The position numbers and the translations under genes were made by a program. The notes under the pieces were generated by a model. The model was not told the origin of the DNA and did not search any database. It worked only from the letters and a program-made list of their open reading frames with translations. A stretch of DNA of 63,515 bases, taken from assembly GCA_964433495.1 (NCBI GenBank), contig CAYSRC010000008.1, positions 1 to 63,515 of the forward strand, in the 5' to 3' direction. The number at the start of each line of letters is the position of its first letter. Position 1 is the first letter of the stretch. Positions 25,747 to 34,347 of this stretch are shown in pieces. Source of the DNA: CAYSRC01 sp964433495 (GTDB lineage: Bacteria > Bacillota > Clostridia > Oscillospirales > Ruminococcaceae).

Positions 25747-26979
25747 TTATTTGTCGGCGTCGGCCGCGGCAGCGGCGGCGGCAAGCTCGGCCTGTCTTTC
25801 GGCAAACGGGTTTTCAAGCTTTGCCACGTCGATGTAGCTGTAGTTGTCGTCGTACACGATGACCTCGCTCGACTGAAGCTCGGCCAGCTTGTCGGACACC
25901 CGCTGCTCGATGATGGCGCCCCCGACAAAGGTGCGCAGCATGTCGTCGTCGGGCTCGATGCGCATGATGATGTGATAGCCGTAGTCGGACGGGACGATGT
26001 CGCTCACCTCGCCCGCGGCGAGCGCGCGCGCGGCATTCTCAAACTCGGGCACCATGTTGCCCGACGCGGCGACATAGCCGTCGGGATAGCTCGGCAGGCC
26101 GGTGTCCTCGGAATACTCGTTCATGAGGGCGTCAAAGTCCTCGCCCGCGCGTATCCGCGCGAGCAGGCTCTCGGCGAGCGCGAGCTTTTCGGCGTCCTGC
26201 TCTTCGTCCGCGCCCGAGAGCAGCAGGATGTGCTTTGCGGTGTACAGGTCGTTGTCGGCGTAGTAGGCGCGCATCTCGTCGAGCGTCACGTCGGTATAGC
26301 TGCTGCCCTCGCCGTAGACCGCCTCCTGCAGTTTGACGATGACCATCTCCTGCCGCAGCTTATAGTCAAACATCTCCTCGGTGAGGCACGACCGCGCGAG
26401 GTCGTCCAAAAACGCCTGCTCGGAGTCGTACTGGTCGATGACCGCCTGCTTGCTCTCGGCGAACTCGGGCTCGACCGTCTCCTCGGTTATGCCGAGCTCG
26501 GCCGCCCACCGAAGCAGGTCATAGCTGTTGATTATCGTGTTTTCGGCCTCTGCCTTGACCCTGTCCGACATGTCGGGGCTCTCGGTCCAGATGTCGGGGT
26601 TTGCCCCCTCGAGATAGACCTTGTAGGGCAGGACGTAGCTCAGGTACTCCTCGGCCGACACCTCGCGCCCGTTCACCGTCATGACGGTGCGCCCCGCCGA
26701 GACGGGGTCCTTGTGAAAGATCGAATCGAACAGGTCGGGCGCAAAGATGCTTATCGCAAGCGCCGCGAGCGCCGCGATGCACAGCACAAGGCAGACGGCC
26801 AACACCGCCTTGCGCACCCCGTGCCCCTTCTTTTTGCCCGACCCGCCGGCGGGCTTTTCTGCGTCGCCGATCCTGCTGTCCTTGTCGGCCCGTTCGGTTT
26901 TTGTGTCCTTTTCGGCGCTCTCGCCCTGCTCGGCGATGCCGTCCTCGGGCACTGCCTTTTCCTTCTCTTTGTCGTCCAT
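25747..26979 (-). CDS. Membrane-anchored parvulin-type foldase, PrsA/SurA-like
   Basis: About 410 residues from ATG at 26979 (GGAGG upstream). A charged Lys/Glu-rich cytoplasmic N-terminus of about 60 residues precedes one membrane helix (AVLAVCLVLCIAALAALAI). The outside part has a SurA-N-like helical region and a parvulin PPIase domain (YTAKHILLLSGADE, LLARIRAGEDFDALM, YSEDTGLPSYPDGYV, VPSDYGYHIIMR). Unlike PrsA it has no lipobox. It should assist folding of exported proteins. Divergent from the lipid kinase. Confidence 0.88.
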   Translation of the reverse strand: MDDKEKEKAVPEDGIAEQGESAEKDTKTERADKDSRIGDAEKPAGGSGKKKGHGVRKAVLAVCLVLCIAALAALAISIFAPDLFDSIFHKDPVSAGRTVMTVNGREVSAEEYLSYVLPYKVYLEGANPDIWTESPDMSDRVKAEAENTIINSYDLLRWAAELGITEETVEPEFAESKQAVIDQYDSEQAFLDDLARSCLTEEMFDYKLRQEMVIVKLQEAVYGEGSSYTDVTLDEMRAYYADNDLYTAKHILLLSGADEEQDAEKLALAESLLARIRAGEDFDALMNEYSEDTGLPSYPDGYVAASGNMVPEFENAARALAAGEVSDIVPSDYGYHIIMRIEPDDDMLRTFVGGAIIEQRVSDKLAELQSSEVIVYDDNYSYIDVAKLENPFAERQAELAAAAAAADADK

Positions 26980-27197
26980 CTTTTCCTCCGATGTTTTGCG
27001 GGGGGCGCGGGGCGCCCTCAATTTAACGCGCAAGCTCTCTGCGGGGCTCGCGGCTGCCGTCGGCGCGCGGGCCCTGCGATTGAAAACAGCGCGCAATATA
27101 TGTTATTATAACAGAACAGGGCCCCCGCGCACAACAACGCGCGGGGCAAGTTTGCTGAACTTTGTGTGAACTTTGGCGCGGAGGGTGTCGCACTGCA

Positions 27198-28109
27198 ATG
27201 AAAAAGCTGTTAATGATTGCAAACGGCGGCTCGGGGAGGGCCCGCCTTCGCAGCAATCTGTTTGGGATAATCGACGAGTTTGTCAGGGCAGATTACGCGG
27301 TCGAGGTGTACACGACGCAGGCGCGCGGCGACGCGCGAAGGATCGCCGCGCAGCGGGGAAGCGAGTTCGCCCGCATCGTCAGCTGCGGCGGCGACGGCAC
27401 CGCAAACGAGGTTTTGACGGGGCTCATGTCCCTCCCCGCCGACGGCAGGCCCGAGCTCGCGATCATCCCGACGGGCACCACCAACGACTACGCCTACAGC
27501 CTCGGCATACCGTCCGACCCCGAGGGCGCGCGCCGCGTTGCGGCGTGCGGCACGCCGCGCCCCGTCGACGCGGGACGGTTCGCCGAGCGGTACTTCACCT
27601 ATGTCGCGGCGTTCGGCATGTTCACCCGCGTCACCTACGAGACGCCGCAGGCGAGCAAAAACCTGCTCGGCCACGCGGCGTATCTCTTAGAGGGCGCGAA
27701 GGATCTGCTTCCCGTCAGGACGCAGCACGTGCGGGTCGACTTTGAGGGCGGCTCGCTCGAGGGGGACTATGCGCTCGGGCTCTTTACAAACGCGGTGTCG
27801 GTCGGCGGCATACGCACCGTCTTCAGCGGGGCCGCGCTGGACGACGGCCTGCTCGAGATAACGCTGGTAAAGGCCCCCAAAACCCTCGCGGACCTGCAGA
27901 GCGTCGCAGCGATATTGGCGGGCCGCGGGACGCCCGCCGACATAAAAAGCGGGTTTGTCGAGTGCGTGCGGGCCCCGCGCGCGACGGTGCGGGCGAACGA
28001 GCCCGTCCGCTGGACGCTCGACGGCGAGGACGGCGGCGCCGCCGCCGAGGTCGAGATCGCCGACTGCCCCCGCGCCGTGACGGTGATAACGGGAAAAAAG
28101 CGGTTTTGA
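27198..28109 (+). CDS. Diacylglycerol/YegS-like lipid kinase
   Basis: 303 residues from ATG at 27198. DAGK catalytic motifs are present: IANGGSGRAR near the start, CGGDGTANEVLTGL and IPTGTTNDYAYSLGI. The C-terminal domain includes the conserved substrate loop DDGLLEITLVK. The family phosphorylates diacylglycerol or related lipids at the membrane, using ATP. It is monocistronic and divergent from the foldase gene, with only about 220 bp between starts. Confidence 0.92.
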   Translation: MKKLLMIANGGSGRARLRSNLFGIIDEFVRADYAVEVYTTQARGDARRIAAQRGSEFARIVSCGGDGTANEVLTGLMSLPADGRPELAIIPTGTTNDYAYSLGIPSDPEGARRVAACGTPRPVDAGRFAERYFTYVAAFGMFTRVTYETPQASKNLLGHAAYLLEGAKDLLPVRTQHVRVDFEGGSLEGDYALGLFTNAVSVGGIRTVFSGAALDDGLLEITLVKAPKTLADLQSVAAILAGRGTPADIKSGFVECVRAPRATVRANEPVRWTLDGEDGGAAAEVEIADCPRAVTVITGKKRF

Positions 28110-28729
28110 GCGCCTCTTTTTGCACGCCGCATTTTAAAAGCGGTGTGCGGCGCCGGCATTCCCGTGAAGACCGGCCGCCTCTTTTTTGCGCGCTGCGTTT
28201 CTAAAAGCGGCGGCGCGGGCGATCTCCTCCCAAAGCGGACGGCGGGGAAATTCGGGCGGCGCTTGTGCGCCGCGGACAAGGCCGCGCGGGCGGATTTTCC
28301 CTGCCGTGCAGGCCGACGGCGCGAGAATCGGACGGCGCCCTTTTCGCCGTCACGCGGAAGGCTGCACAGGCAGGCGGCCGAAACCTCTGCGCAGAGAAAA
28401 GACAAAGGCTGCCCGCTCCGCGAGAGACGGCGGGCAAACAGCCCCCGCGCGAGCGATCTGCCGAGCCTGATGCTGTTTAATATATTCAAAAAGCTAATTT
28501 ATATAAAGTATAAAACGGGCGTTCCGTCGCGCCGCGGGCAAAGCCGCTGCACGCAAAAAAGCACAGGGGCGCGGGTGCGCGCAGGGCCTGCGAACACCGA
28601 TCGCCCCTGCTCCGCACAGGCAAAGGGCCTGCGGGAGAGCGCTTAAAAAACTTGACATCAACAAAACCCCCGGCGCGGCGGGACGGCAGCGTCGGGGGAC
28701 AAATCTTTCAGCCGGCGCGCGGCGCGGGC
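28110..28729. other. Intergenic region between convergent genes
   Basis: 620 bp without a credible gene. Near its left end a roughly 65-bp segment occurs twice in direct order: CTTTTTGCACGCCGCATTTT then AAAAGCGG at 28116, and CTTTTTTGCGCGCTGCG with AAAAGCGG at 28180. The middle (28480-28520) is AT-rich. No clean terminator was found. Confidence 0.5.
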
Positions 28730-29809
28730 TTATCTTTTCAACAGGTGAATCGCGCCCTTGTCGTTGAGGCTCTTGATGATCGCGCAGGTGATGGGCAGAC
28801 CGAACAGCCCGATAAAGCCGAACAGCTCTGCGCCGATGAACATGCTGATGAGGGTCACGAGCGGGTGCAGGCCGACCTGCTTGCCGATTATCCTCGGCTC
28901 GATGATGTTGCGCACCACCGTCACGACGATGTAGACGACAAGCAGCCCCACGCCGAGCTTCACGTTGCCGAGGATGAAGTTGATCACCATCCACGGGATG
29001 ACGATGCCGCCCGTGCCCAGCACCGGCATGATGTCAAACACCGCGATGAGCAGCGCGATGGCGAGGGCGTTGTCGATGCCGAGTATCAAAAACCCGACCG
29101 ACAGCTCGCCGAAGGTTATGAGCATAATCAGCATATAGGAGCGCAGAAACTGTCCGACGACCTCCCCTATCTGGTTTTTCACCTTGAGCACGATGTCCGC
29201 GGCCCGCTCGGGCAGCTGGCGGACGATGAAGCTTGTGATGTTGGGATAGTCGGCCGCCATGAAGAAGGTCGCGATGATCGTTATCAGCACGTTTACAAGA
29301 ATCCCCGGCACCGACGTCGCAATGCCCGAGATAAAGCCCACCGCGTTGACAGACAGGTTGGACAGGGACGAGCCGAGCGACTTGACAATCTGGTCGCCCA
29401 GGTTGTCGAGCGCCTCGACAAAGACCGGGTCGAGCAGGTTTATCTTTTGCTGGATGCCGTCAAAAAACGCGGTCAGCGCGGGGGCGACGGTGTTGGTGTA
29501 GAGGGACGGCAGCCTTACAAGCACCGTCTCGAGCCAGGCCGTCAGCCTGACCGCACCGAGACCGATGAGTACGCCGACCGTGCTGTAAAACACCAGCACG
29601 CACACGACGGCCCAGATGTTCCACCGAAGCTTCGTCTTGACGTGCAGAAGCTTTATCAGGGGCTTGAGCACAAACGCCACCCCGAACGCGAGCGCAAACG
29701 GCATGACAAGCGCGATAAGATACTTAAAGCACATGTACCCTATCGTCCCTATTATGACCCAGTAAAGCACGTTTGTAATAAACGCGCGTCTCTTTTCTAT
29801 GCTGTCCAT
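28730..29809 (-). CDS. AI-2E family transporter (YtvI/PerM type)
   Basis: 359 residues from ATG at 29809 with GGGAGG upstream. About eight membrane helices in the family arrangement; the C-terminal block has GTGGIVIPWMVINFILGN, RNIIEPRIIGKQVGLHPL and the final IGAELFGFIGLFGLPI. Relatives include TqsA, a sporulation permease YtvI and Na+/H+ antiporters, so the cargo cannot be named. Promoter TTGTTA-18-TATACT lies upstream. Confidence 0.9.
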   Translation of the reverse strand: MDSIEKRRAFITNVLYWVIIGTIGYMCFKYLIALVMPFALAFGVAFVLKPLIKLLHVKTKLRWNIWAVVCVLVFYSTVGVLIGLGAVRLTAWLETVLVRLPSLYTNTVAPALTAFFDGIQQKINLLDPVFVEALDNLGDQIVKSLGSSLSNLSVNAVGFISGIATSVPGILVNVLITIIATFFMAADYPNITSFIVRQLPERAADIVLKVKNQIGEVVGQFLRSYMLIMLITFGELSVGFLILGIDNALAIALLIAVFDIMPVLGTGGIVIPWMVINFILGNVKLGVGLLVVYIVVTVVRNIIEPRIIGKQVGLHPLVTLISMFIGAELFGFIGLFGLPITCAIIKSLNDKGAIHLLKR

Positions 29810-29862
29810 CCTGCCCTCCCGCAGCCGCCCGGACAAAGCCCGCGCCGCCTCTGTATAGTTTT

Positions 29863-29892
29863 AGTATAGCATGCTTCCGCACGCCTTAACAA
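29863..29892 (-). promoter_or_regulatory. Promoter of the AI-2E transporter gene
   Basis: On the minus strand TTGTTA, 18 bp, TATACT (29868-29863), about 54 bp upstream of the start codon. Confidence 0.55.
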
Positions 29893-29955
29893 CACGGAAA
29901 CGGACAAAATTGCGCTCTTGCGCCGAAAGTTAAGACACAACCCCGCTTTTGTCTA

Positions 29956-29985
29956 TTGAATAACCACGTTTCGCTGTGATATTAT
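29956..29985 (+). promoter_or_regulatory. Promoter of the OadB/OadG pair
   Basis: TTGAAT (29956-29961), 18 bp, TATTAT (29980-29985), 37 bp before the oadB-like start. Confidence 0.55.
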
Positions 29986-30022
29986 ACCGATGTTATCAAC
30001 AAACTATCAAACGGAGGAAGAC

Positions 30023-31135
30023 ATGGCTGATTTTTTTGAGAGCATCTTCGGCAGCGTGACCGAGCTCACCTTTCCGATGGTGGCCATGTGGATCATCGGC
30101 GGCCTGCTCATCTATCTCGCCGTCAAAAAGGACATGGAGCCCGCGCTGCTGCTGCCGATGGGCTTCGGCGCGATTCTCGTCAACCTGCCCCTGTCGGGCG
30201 TGATAGGCGAGGACGGGATCATCGACATCCTTTTCAACGCGACCATCACCAACGAGCTGCTTCCGCTGTTGCTGTTCATCGGCATCGGCGCGATGATTGA
30301 CTTCGGCCCGCTGCTGAGCAACCCCAAGCTGATGCTGTTCGGCGCGGCGGCACAGTTCGGCATCTTCATGACGCTGTCCCTCGCGCGCCTCTTGGGTTTC
30401 CCACTCGCCGACGCGGCGTCGATTGCGTGCATCGGCGCGGCCGACGGGCCGACGTCCATCTATGTCTCCAACATCCTCAACTCGCAGTACGTCGGCGCGA
30501 TAACCGTCGCGGCCTACTCGTACATGGCGCTCGTGCCGATCGTGCAGCCGCCCATCATCAAGCTGTGCACCACCAAAAAAGAGCGGCTCATCCGCATGCC
30601 GTACGAGGAGAAGAGCGTCAGCCGGACGACAAGGATCCTCTTCCCGATCGTCATCTCGCTGGTCGTCGGTCTCGTCGCGCCCAAATCCGCCCCGCTCATC
30701 GGCTTTTTGATGTTCGGCAACCTCATCCGCGAGTGCGGCGTGCTCAACTCGCTGTCCGAGACGGCGCAGAAGGACCTCACCAACCTTGTGACGCTGCTGC
30801 TCGGCATCACCGTCTCGAGCAAGATGCGCGCCGACCTGTTCCTGCGCCCCGAGACGATCGTCATCCTGCTGCTCGGCCTCGTCGCCTTTGTGTTCGACAC
30901 CTTCGGCGGCGTCATGTTCGCAAAGCTGCTCAACCTGTTCCTCAAGAACAAGATAAACCCGATGATCGGGGCCGCGGGCATCTCGGCGTTCCCGATGTCC
31001 GCCCGCGTCGTGCACAAGATGGGCCTCAAGGAAGACCCGCAGAACTTCCTGCTCATGCACTCGATCGGCGTGAACGTCTCGGGTCAGATCGCCTCGGTCA
31101 TCGCGGGCGGCCTCATCCTCAACTTTTTCCTTTGA
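30023..31135 (+). CDS. Sodium-pumping decarboxylase beta subunit (OadB/MmdB family)
   Basis: 370 residues from ATG at 30023 (GGAGG upstream). The very hydrophobic sequence has the family blocks LLPMGFGAILVNLP, IGIGAMIDFGPLLSNPK, GAADGPTSIYVSN (the sodium-site aspartate region) and NPMIGAAGISAFPMSARV. It is the integral membrane subunit that couples decarboxylation of a biotin-bound carboxyl group to Na+ export. The carboxyltransferase and biotin-carrier subunits are not adjacent, so partners must lie elsewhere or its role differs. Followed 20 bp later by an OadG-like peptide. Confidence 0.94.
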   Translation: MADFFESIFGSVTELTFPMVAMWIIGGLLIYLAVKKDMEPALLLPMGFGAILVNLPLSGVIGEDGIIDILFNATITNELLPLLLFIGIGAMIDFGPLLSNPKLMLFGAAAQFGIFMTLSLARLLGFPLADAASIACIGAADGPTSIYVSNILNSQYVGAITVAAYSYMALVPIVQPPIIKLCTTKKERLIRMPYEEKSVSRTTRILFPIVISLVVGLVAPKSAPLIGFLMFGNLIRECGVLNSLSETAQKDLTNLVTLLLGITVSSKMRADLFLRPETIVILLLGLVAFVFDTFGGVMFAKLLNLFLKNKINPMIGAAGISAFPMSARVVHKMGLKEDPQNFLLMHSIGVNVSGQIASVIAGGLILNFFL

Positions 31136-31155
31136 CACGATAGGGGGACACAGCA

Positions 31156-31308
31156 TTGAACGGTTTTGATTTTGTGATAGACGGCGCGGCCTTTGTCGAC
31201 TCGCTTCAGTACATGCTCAAGGGCATGCTCGGCATCTTTCTTGTGACAGCCGTGATCATCGCCGCGATGGCGGCGCTTTCGGTCCTCACCAAAAAGCGCG
31301 GGGAGTAG
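31156..31308 (+). CDS. OadG-like small subunit of sodium-pumping decarboxylase
   Basis: A 50-residue peptide from TTG with GGGGGA eight bases upstream. One membrane helix (MLGIFLVTAVIIAAMAALSV) is followed by a basic tail, the layout of gamma subunits that hold the decarboxylase complex together. Its position 20 bp after the beta subunit gene supports the assignment. It is too short for usual gene callers and easily missed. Shorter than typical OadG (80-120 residues), lacking their Pro/charged C-terminal region. Confidence 0.75.
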   Translation: MNGFDFVIDGAAFVDSLQYMLKGMLGIFLVTAVIIAAMAALSVLTKKRGE

Positions 31309-31444
31309 AGTCCCCCGCGGCCCCGTTCGCGTCGCGTTTGCCGCAAACGAGGGCGCGGTGCGGGGAGGCTTACAGCCCTTTTGGGGTGTGGCACTCCCCG
31401 GGGTGATTTTTGAAACAAATGCTGCTTTTTTAGGGCAAAACACC

Positions 31445-31496
31445 GCAAAAGCGGTGCGGAGAGGGACGGTTTGTCCTCTTTCCGCACCGCTTTTGT
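31445..31496. terminator. Terminator between OadG-like gene and amidotransferase gene
   Basis: Long imperfect stem with GCAAAAGCGGTGCGGA and its complement, ending in TTTTGTT; it can serve both convergent genes. Confidence 0.85.
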
Positions 31497-31517
31497 TCCT
31501 CTGCGAAGAGGGCCCGC

Positions 31518-32222
31518 TCAGCGGGCCGCCGCGCCCACAAACTCGGCAAATATCCTTCTGCTGCACTCGTCGGCGGCAAACGACAGCTCGGGGTGCCACT
31601 GCACGCCCAGGACAAACCGCGCCGACGGCATGTAAAATGCCTCGATCAGCCCGTCGTCGGCGCGCGCCGCCGCCCGCAGCCTGTCGGACAGCCTTTCGAC
31701 CGCCTGGTGATGACAGCTGTTGACACCGAGCTTCCGCACCCCGAACAGGGCGTCGAGGGGCGAGCCCGCCTCGATCGCGACCTCGTGCGACGGTCGGTCG
31801 TAGGGGGCGCTCTGCCGATGGCAGAGCGGCGTGGGGTGCTCGGTCGGGATATCCCTGTACAGCGTGCCGCCGAGGGCGACGTTGATAAACTGCATGCCGC
31901 GGCAGATGCCCAGCACCGGGATGTCCCGTTTGAGGGCCAGCTCGAACAGCGGCGTCTCCATCCCGTCGCGGCCGTCGCACAGCTCGCCGCACAGCCCCCG
32001 GTCCCTGCCGTAGAGGGCGGGGTTGACGTCCTGCCCGCCCGTGATCAGCAGGCCGTCGCACGCCGACACGACCCGCTCGAGGACGCCGGCGTCACTCGTC
32101 AGCGGCAGCATCACCGGCGCGCCGCCCGACCGCTCGAGCGCGTCCATATAGGCGGGCAGCATCCAAAGGCTCTGCCGCCCGATGTCGACGAGCGGCACAA
32201 GCCCTATCAGCGGCCTTGTCAT
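31518..32222 (-). CDS. Class I glutamine amidotransferase-like, gamma-glutamyl-GABA hydrolase family (peptidase C26)
   Basis: 234 residues from ATG at 32222. The nucleophile Cys lies in VLGICRGMQFIN, the catalytic His and Glu in LGVQWHPELS; GLLITGGQDVNPALYG is a further family block. PuuD-type enzymes cleave gamma-glutamyl bonds in polyamine breakdown, while others act on different gamma-glutamyl compounds. No other putrescine gene is present, so the substrate is open. It lies 62 bp downstream of the Cys-rich protein gene in the same direction. Confidence 0.9.
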   Translation of the reverse strand: MTRPLIGLVPLVDIGRQSLWMLPAYMDALERSGGAPVMLPLTSDAGVLERVVSACDGLLITGGQDVNPALYGRDRGLCGELCDGRDGMETPLFELALKRDIPVLGICRGMQFINVALGGTLYRDIPTEHPTPLCHRQSAPYDRPSHEVAIEAGSPLDALFGVRKLGVNSCHHQAVERLSDRLRAAARADDGLIEAFYMPSARFVLGVQWHPELSFAADECSRRIFAEFVGAAAR

Positions 32223-32284
32223 CCCAAAAGCCCCCGTTTCTTTTTGTTTTTCGTCCCGCCGCTTAAGGCCGCCGCGAGGCGCCT

Positions 32285-32647
32285 TTATGCGCCGAGCAGC
32301 TCGTCCTTTTTCGCGAGGATCTCGGCGCAAAGCGCGCACGCCTCGCAGTCGCAGCATTCTGCCCCGGCGGCCTTGAGCTCCTTTGCATGGGCGAGAGCCT
32401 GCCCCGCCGCCTCTTTGCCGAAAATCTGCACGGCCGTTTCGGACGACGCGAACTCGATGAGCCCGTCGATGGGCTCGATGTCCTCCTCGAGCTCCTTGAG
32501 CAGCGCCGCCGTCGCCGCGCTTTCACCGTCCGTGCCCGCCGCCGCGAGCCACGCGTTCGCGGCGTCCTTTGCCTCGGCGCAGCAGGGGGCCGCCTTGACA
32601 AGCAGACCCAGCTTCCCCCTCAAAAAGTTTCTCAGTTCATCGGTCAT
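32285..32647 (-). CDS. Conserved small Cys-rich protein of Clostridia, function unknown
   Basis: 120 residues, acidic and helical. Two cysteine clusters frame it: CC at about residues 22-23 (APCCAEAKDAANAWL) and CCDCEACALC near the C-terminus. Similar proteins from anaerobic Firmicutes carry a database label as Hsp90-type chaperones, which nothing in the sequence supports. The Cys-rich end could bind zinc or iron. The gene is upstream of the amidotransferase and divergent from rplM. Confidence 0.75.
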   Translation of the reverse strand: MTDELRNFLRGKLGLLVKAAPCCAEAKDAANAWLAAAGTDGESAATAALLKELEEDIEPIDGLIEFASSETAVQIFGKEAAGQALAHAKELKAAGAECCDCEACALCAEILAKKDELLGA

Positions 32648-32972
32648 TGCCTACAACCGTCCTTTCTCTGCCGGCGGCGCGCTTGCGGGGCCCCGCCGCT
32701 CTTTATTTTTTGAACATCTTAACTATACCATTCGACGCCCGCCGCTGTAAAGAGCGCCGCGGGTTTCCCTTGCGCGCGGGGTTTCGGGCCGAGCTGCCCC
32801 CCTTGTCGGCCCGGCGGCAAAATACAAAAACGTCTTTTTCCCCAAGGCGGGCGGCCCCGGCAAAGGGGCCGATAAAAGCAAAAACAGAGAGTGAGCATTC
32901 GGGCGAAATACAGCGAAAACAAAAGAAAATCAAAACGCGCAAAATACAGTTTGATTTTTTGCGAAAAACCTG
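32648..32972. other. Intergenic region before rplM
   Basis: A divergent stretch without a credible gene. A TATAGT at 32722-32727 (minus) may be the -10 of the Cys-rich gene, with a poor -35. The right part becomes AT-rich ahead of the rplM promoter. Confidence 0.5.
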
Positions 32973-33001
32973 TTGACAGGGCGGGCGCGGCGTTATATAA
33001 T
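32973..33001 (+). promoter_or_regulatory. Strong promoter of rplM-rpsI
   Basis: Perfect TTGACA (32973-32978), 17 bp, perfect TATAAT (32996-33001). The leader of about 75 nt includes a stem GCGGCGC/GCGCCGC near 33045-33061, where an L13 leader would sit; I cannot confirm that motif. Confidence 0.92.
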
Positions 33002-33082
33002 ACATCTCGTCATCATTAAAAACCAAAGCTCTCTTTGGGCCGCGGCGCGACTGCGCCGCAGAAATATTTAGGAGGAAAAGCA

Positions 33083-33511
33083 ATGTCCACGACAATGCAA
33101 AAGCCCGCCGAGGTTGAGCGCAAGTGGTATATCATCGACGCGGCCGGCAAGCCGCTCGGCCGCACCGCCGCAACCGTCGCCACCCTTCTGCGCGGCAAGA
33201 ACAAGGTCACCTACACACCCAATGTCGACTGCGGCGATCACGTCGTCGTCATCAACTGCGAAAAGGCGGTGCTGACGGGCAAAAAGCTCGAGCAGAAGTA
33301 CTATCGCCGCCACTCGGGCTGGGTCGGCGGCCTCAAGGAGATACAGTACTCGACCCTCATGCGCGAGAACCCCGAAAGGGCGATGATGCTCGCCGTCAAG
33401 GGGATGCTTCCCGACACGACGCTCGGCCGCAAGGCGCTCACCCGTCTTCGCGTCTACCGCGCCGACAAACACGATAACGCGGCCCAAAAGCCGCAGCCGT
33501 ACGAAGGTTAA
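33083..33511 (+). CDS. rplM: Large subunit ribosomal protein L13 (uL13)
   Basis: 142 residues: WYIIDAAGKPLGRTAATVA, NKVTYTPNVDCGDHVVVIN and GMLPDTTLGRKALTRLRVY are hallmark blocks. GGAGG precedes ATG. Paired with rpsI 20 bp downstream, the standard order. Confidence 0.98.
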   Translation: MSTTMQKPAEVERKWYIIDAAGKPLGRTAATVATLLRGKNKVTYTPNVDCGDHVVVINCEKAVLTGKKLEQKYYRRHSGWVGGLKEIQYSTLMRENPERAMMLAVKGMLPDTTLGRKALTRLRVYRADKHDNAAQKPQPYEG

Positions 33512-33531
33512 AGAAGGGAGAGAGAGGATAG

Positions 33532-33930
33532 ATGTACGAGACAAGACCGTTCTACTACGGAACCGGCAGAAGAAAGACCTCTGTCGCCCGCGTCCGCCTC
33601 TACGGCGGCAGCGGTGAAATCACGATAAACAAGCGCAGCATCGACGACTATTTCGGGCTCGAGACCCTCAAGCTCATCGTTCGTCAGCCGCTTGAGATCA
33701 CCGGCATGACCGGCAAGTTTGACATCGTCGTCAACGTTGTCGGCGGCGGTGTTTCGGGCCAGGCGGGCGCCGTCCGCCACGGCATCGCGAGGGCGCTGCT
33801 TCAGTACGACGAAAACCTGCGCCCCGCGCTTAAAAAGGCGGGCCTGCTCACCCGCGACCCGAGGATGAAGGAGCGCAAGAAGTACGGTCTCAAGGCCGCC
33901 CGCCGCGCGCCGCAGTTCTCCAAGAGATAA
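33532..33930 (+). CDS. rpsI: Small subunit ribosomal protein S9 (uS9)
   Basis: 132 residues with YYGTGRRKTSVARVRL at the N-terminus, GGGVSGQAGAVRHGIARAL in the middle and the C-terminal KKYGLKAARRAPQFSKR, whose final Lys-Arg contacts P-site tRNA. Cotranscribed with rplM. Confidence 0.98.
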   Translation: MYETRPFYYGTGRRKTSVARVRLYGGSGEITINKRSIDDYFGLETLKLIVRQPLEITGMTGKFDIVVNVVGGGVSGQAGAVRHGIARALLQYDENLRPALKKAGLLTRDPRMKERKKYGLKAARRAPQFSKR

Positions 33931-33951
33931 CGCTGCTTATTTCGGCTTTCG

Positions 33952-33988
33952 GCTCCCGCCCGCTATGGGCGGGGGCTTTTGCTTTTTG
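33952..33988 (+). terminator. Terminator of rplM-rpsI
   Basis: Stem CCCGCCC/GGGCGGG (loop GCTAT), extended by GCT/GGC, then TTTTGCTTTTTG. Confidence 0.88.
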
Positions 33989-34098
33989 TTGTTCGTATAT
34001 TTGCGTATTTCCCTCCTCCGCCGCAATAGGGCGGCGGGGAACGCTGCTTTAACATGTTCGGGCGGGGCGGGCGCCTCGGCGTTTTTTGTGCGATAAAA

Positions 34099-34127
34099 GG
34101 GGTGCAAACAGCGGCTGTTTGCACCCC
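34099..34127. terminator. Second stem-loop between rpsI and the PRTase gene
   Basis: Perfect 12-bp stem GGGGTGCAAACA around GCGGC, with A run before and TTTT after, so it can also stop minus-strand transcripts of the PRTase gene. The rest of 33989-34347 has no gene. Confidence 0.75.
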
Positions 34128-34347
34128 CCGTTTTGGTTCGGCCCGGTTTCGACGCCGGCGGAGGCGGGCCCCGCCCTGCGGGCGCTCTCCTCCGCGCGGA
34201 CCCCCGTCAAAAAACCGCGCACAATCCCGCAGGCGGATCGGCCCGGCCACCCGACCGCCTGCGCCCGAAAGGATAGACGAAGCCCGCCGACGACACCGGA
34301 GATGCAGCGCCGCCGCACCGATTGCCCGCCGTCCCGAGCCCTGCGCC

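Noticed and set aside
33008..33082. L13 leader RNA
   Set aside because: A GC stem is present at the right place, but I cannot match the known consensus by eye; mentioned only with the promoter.
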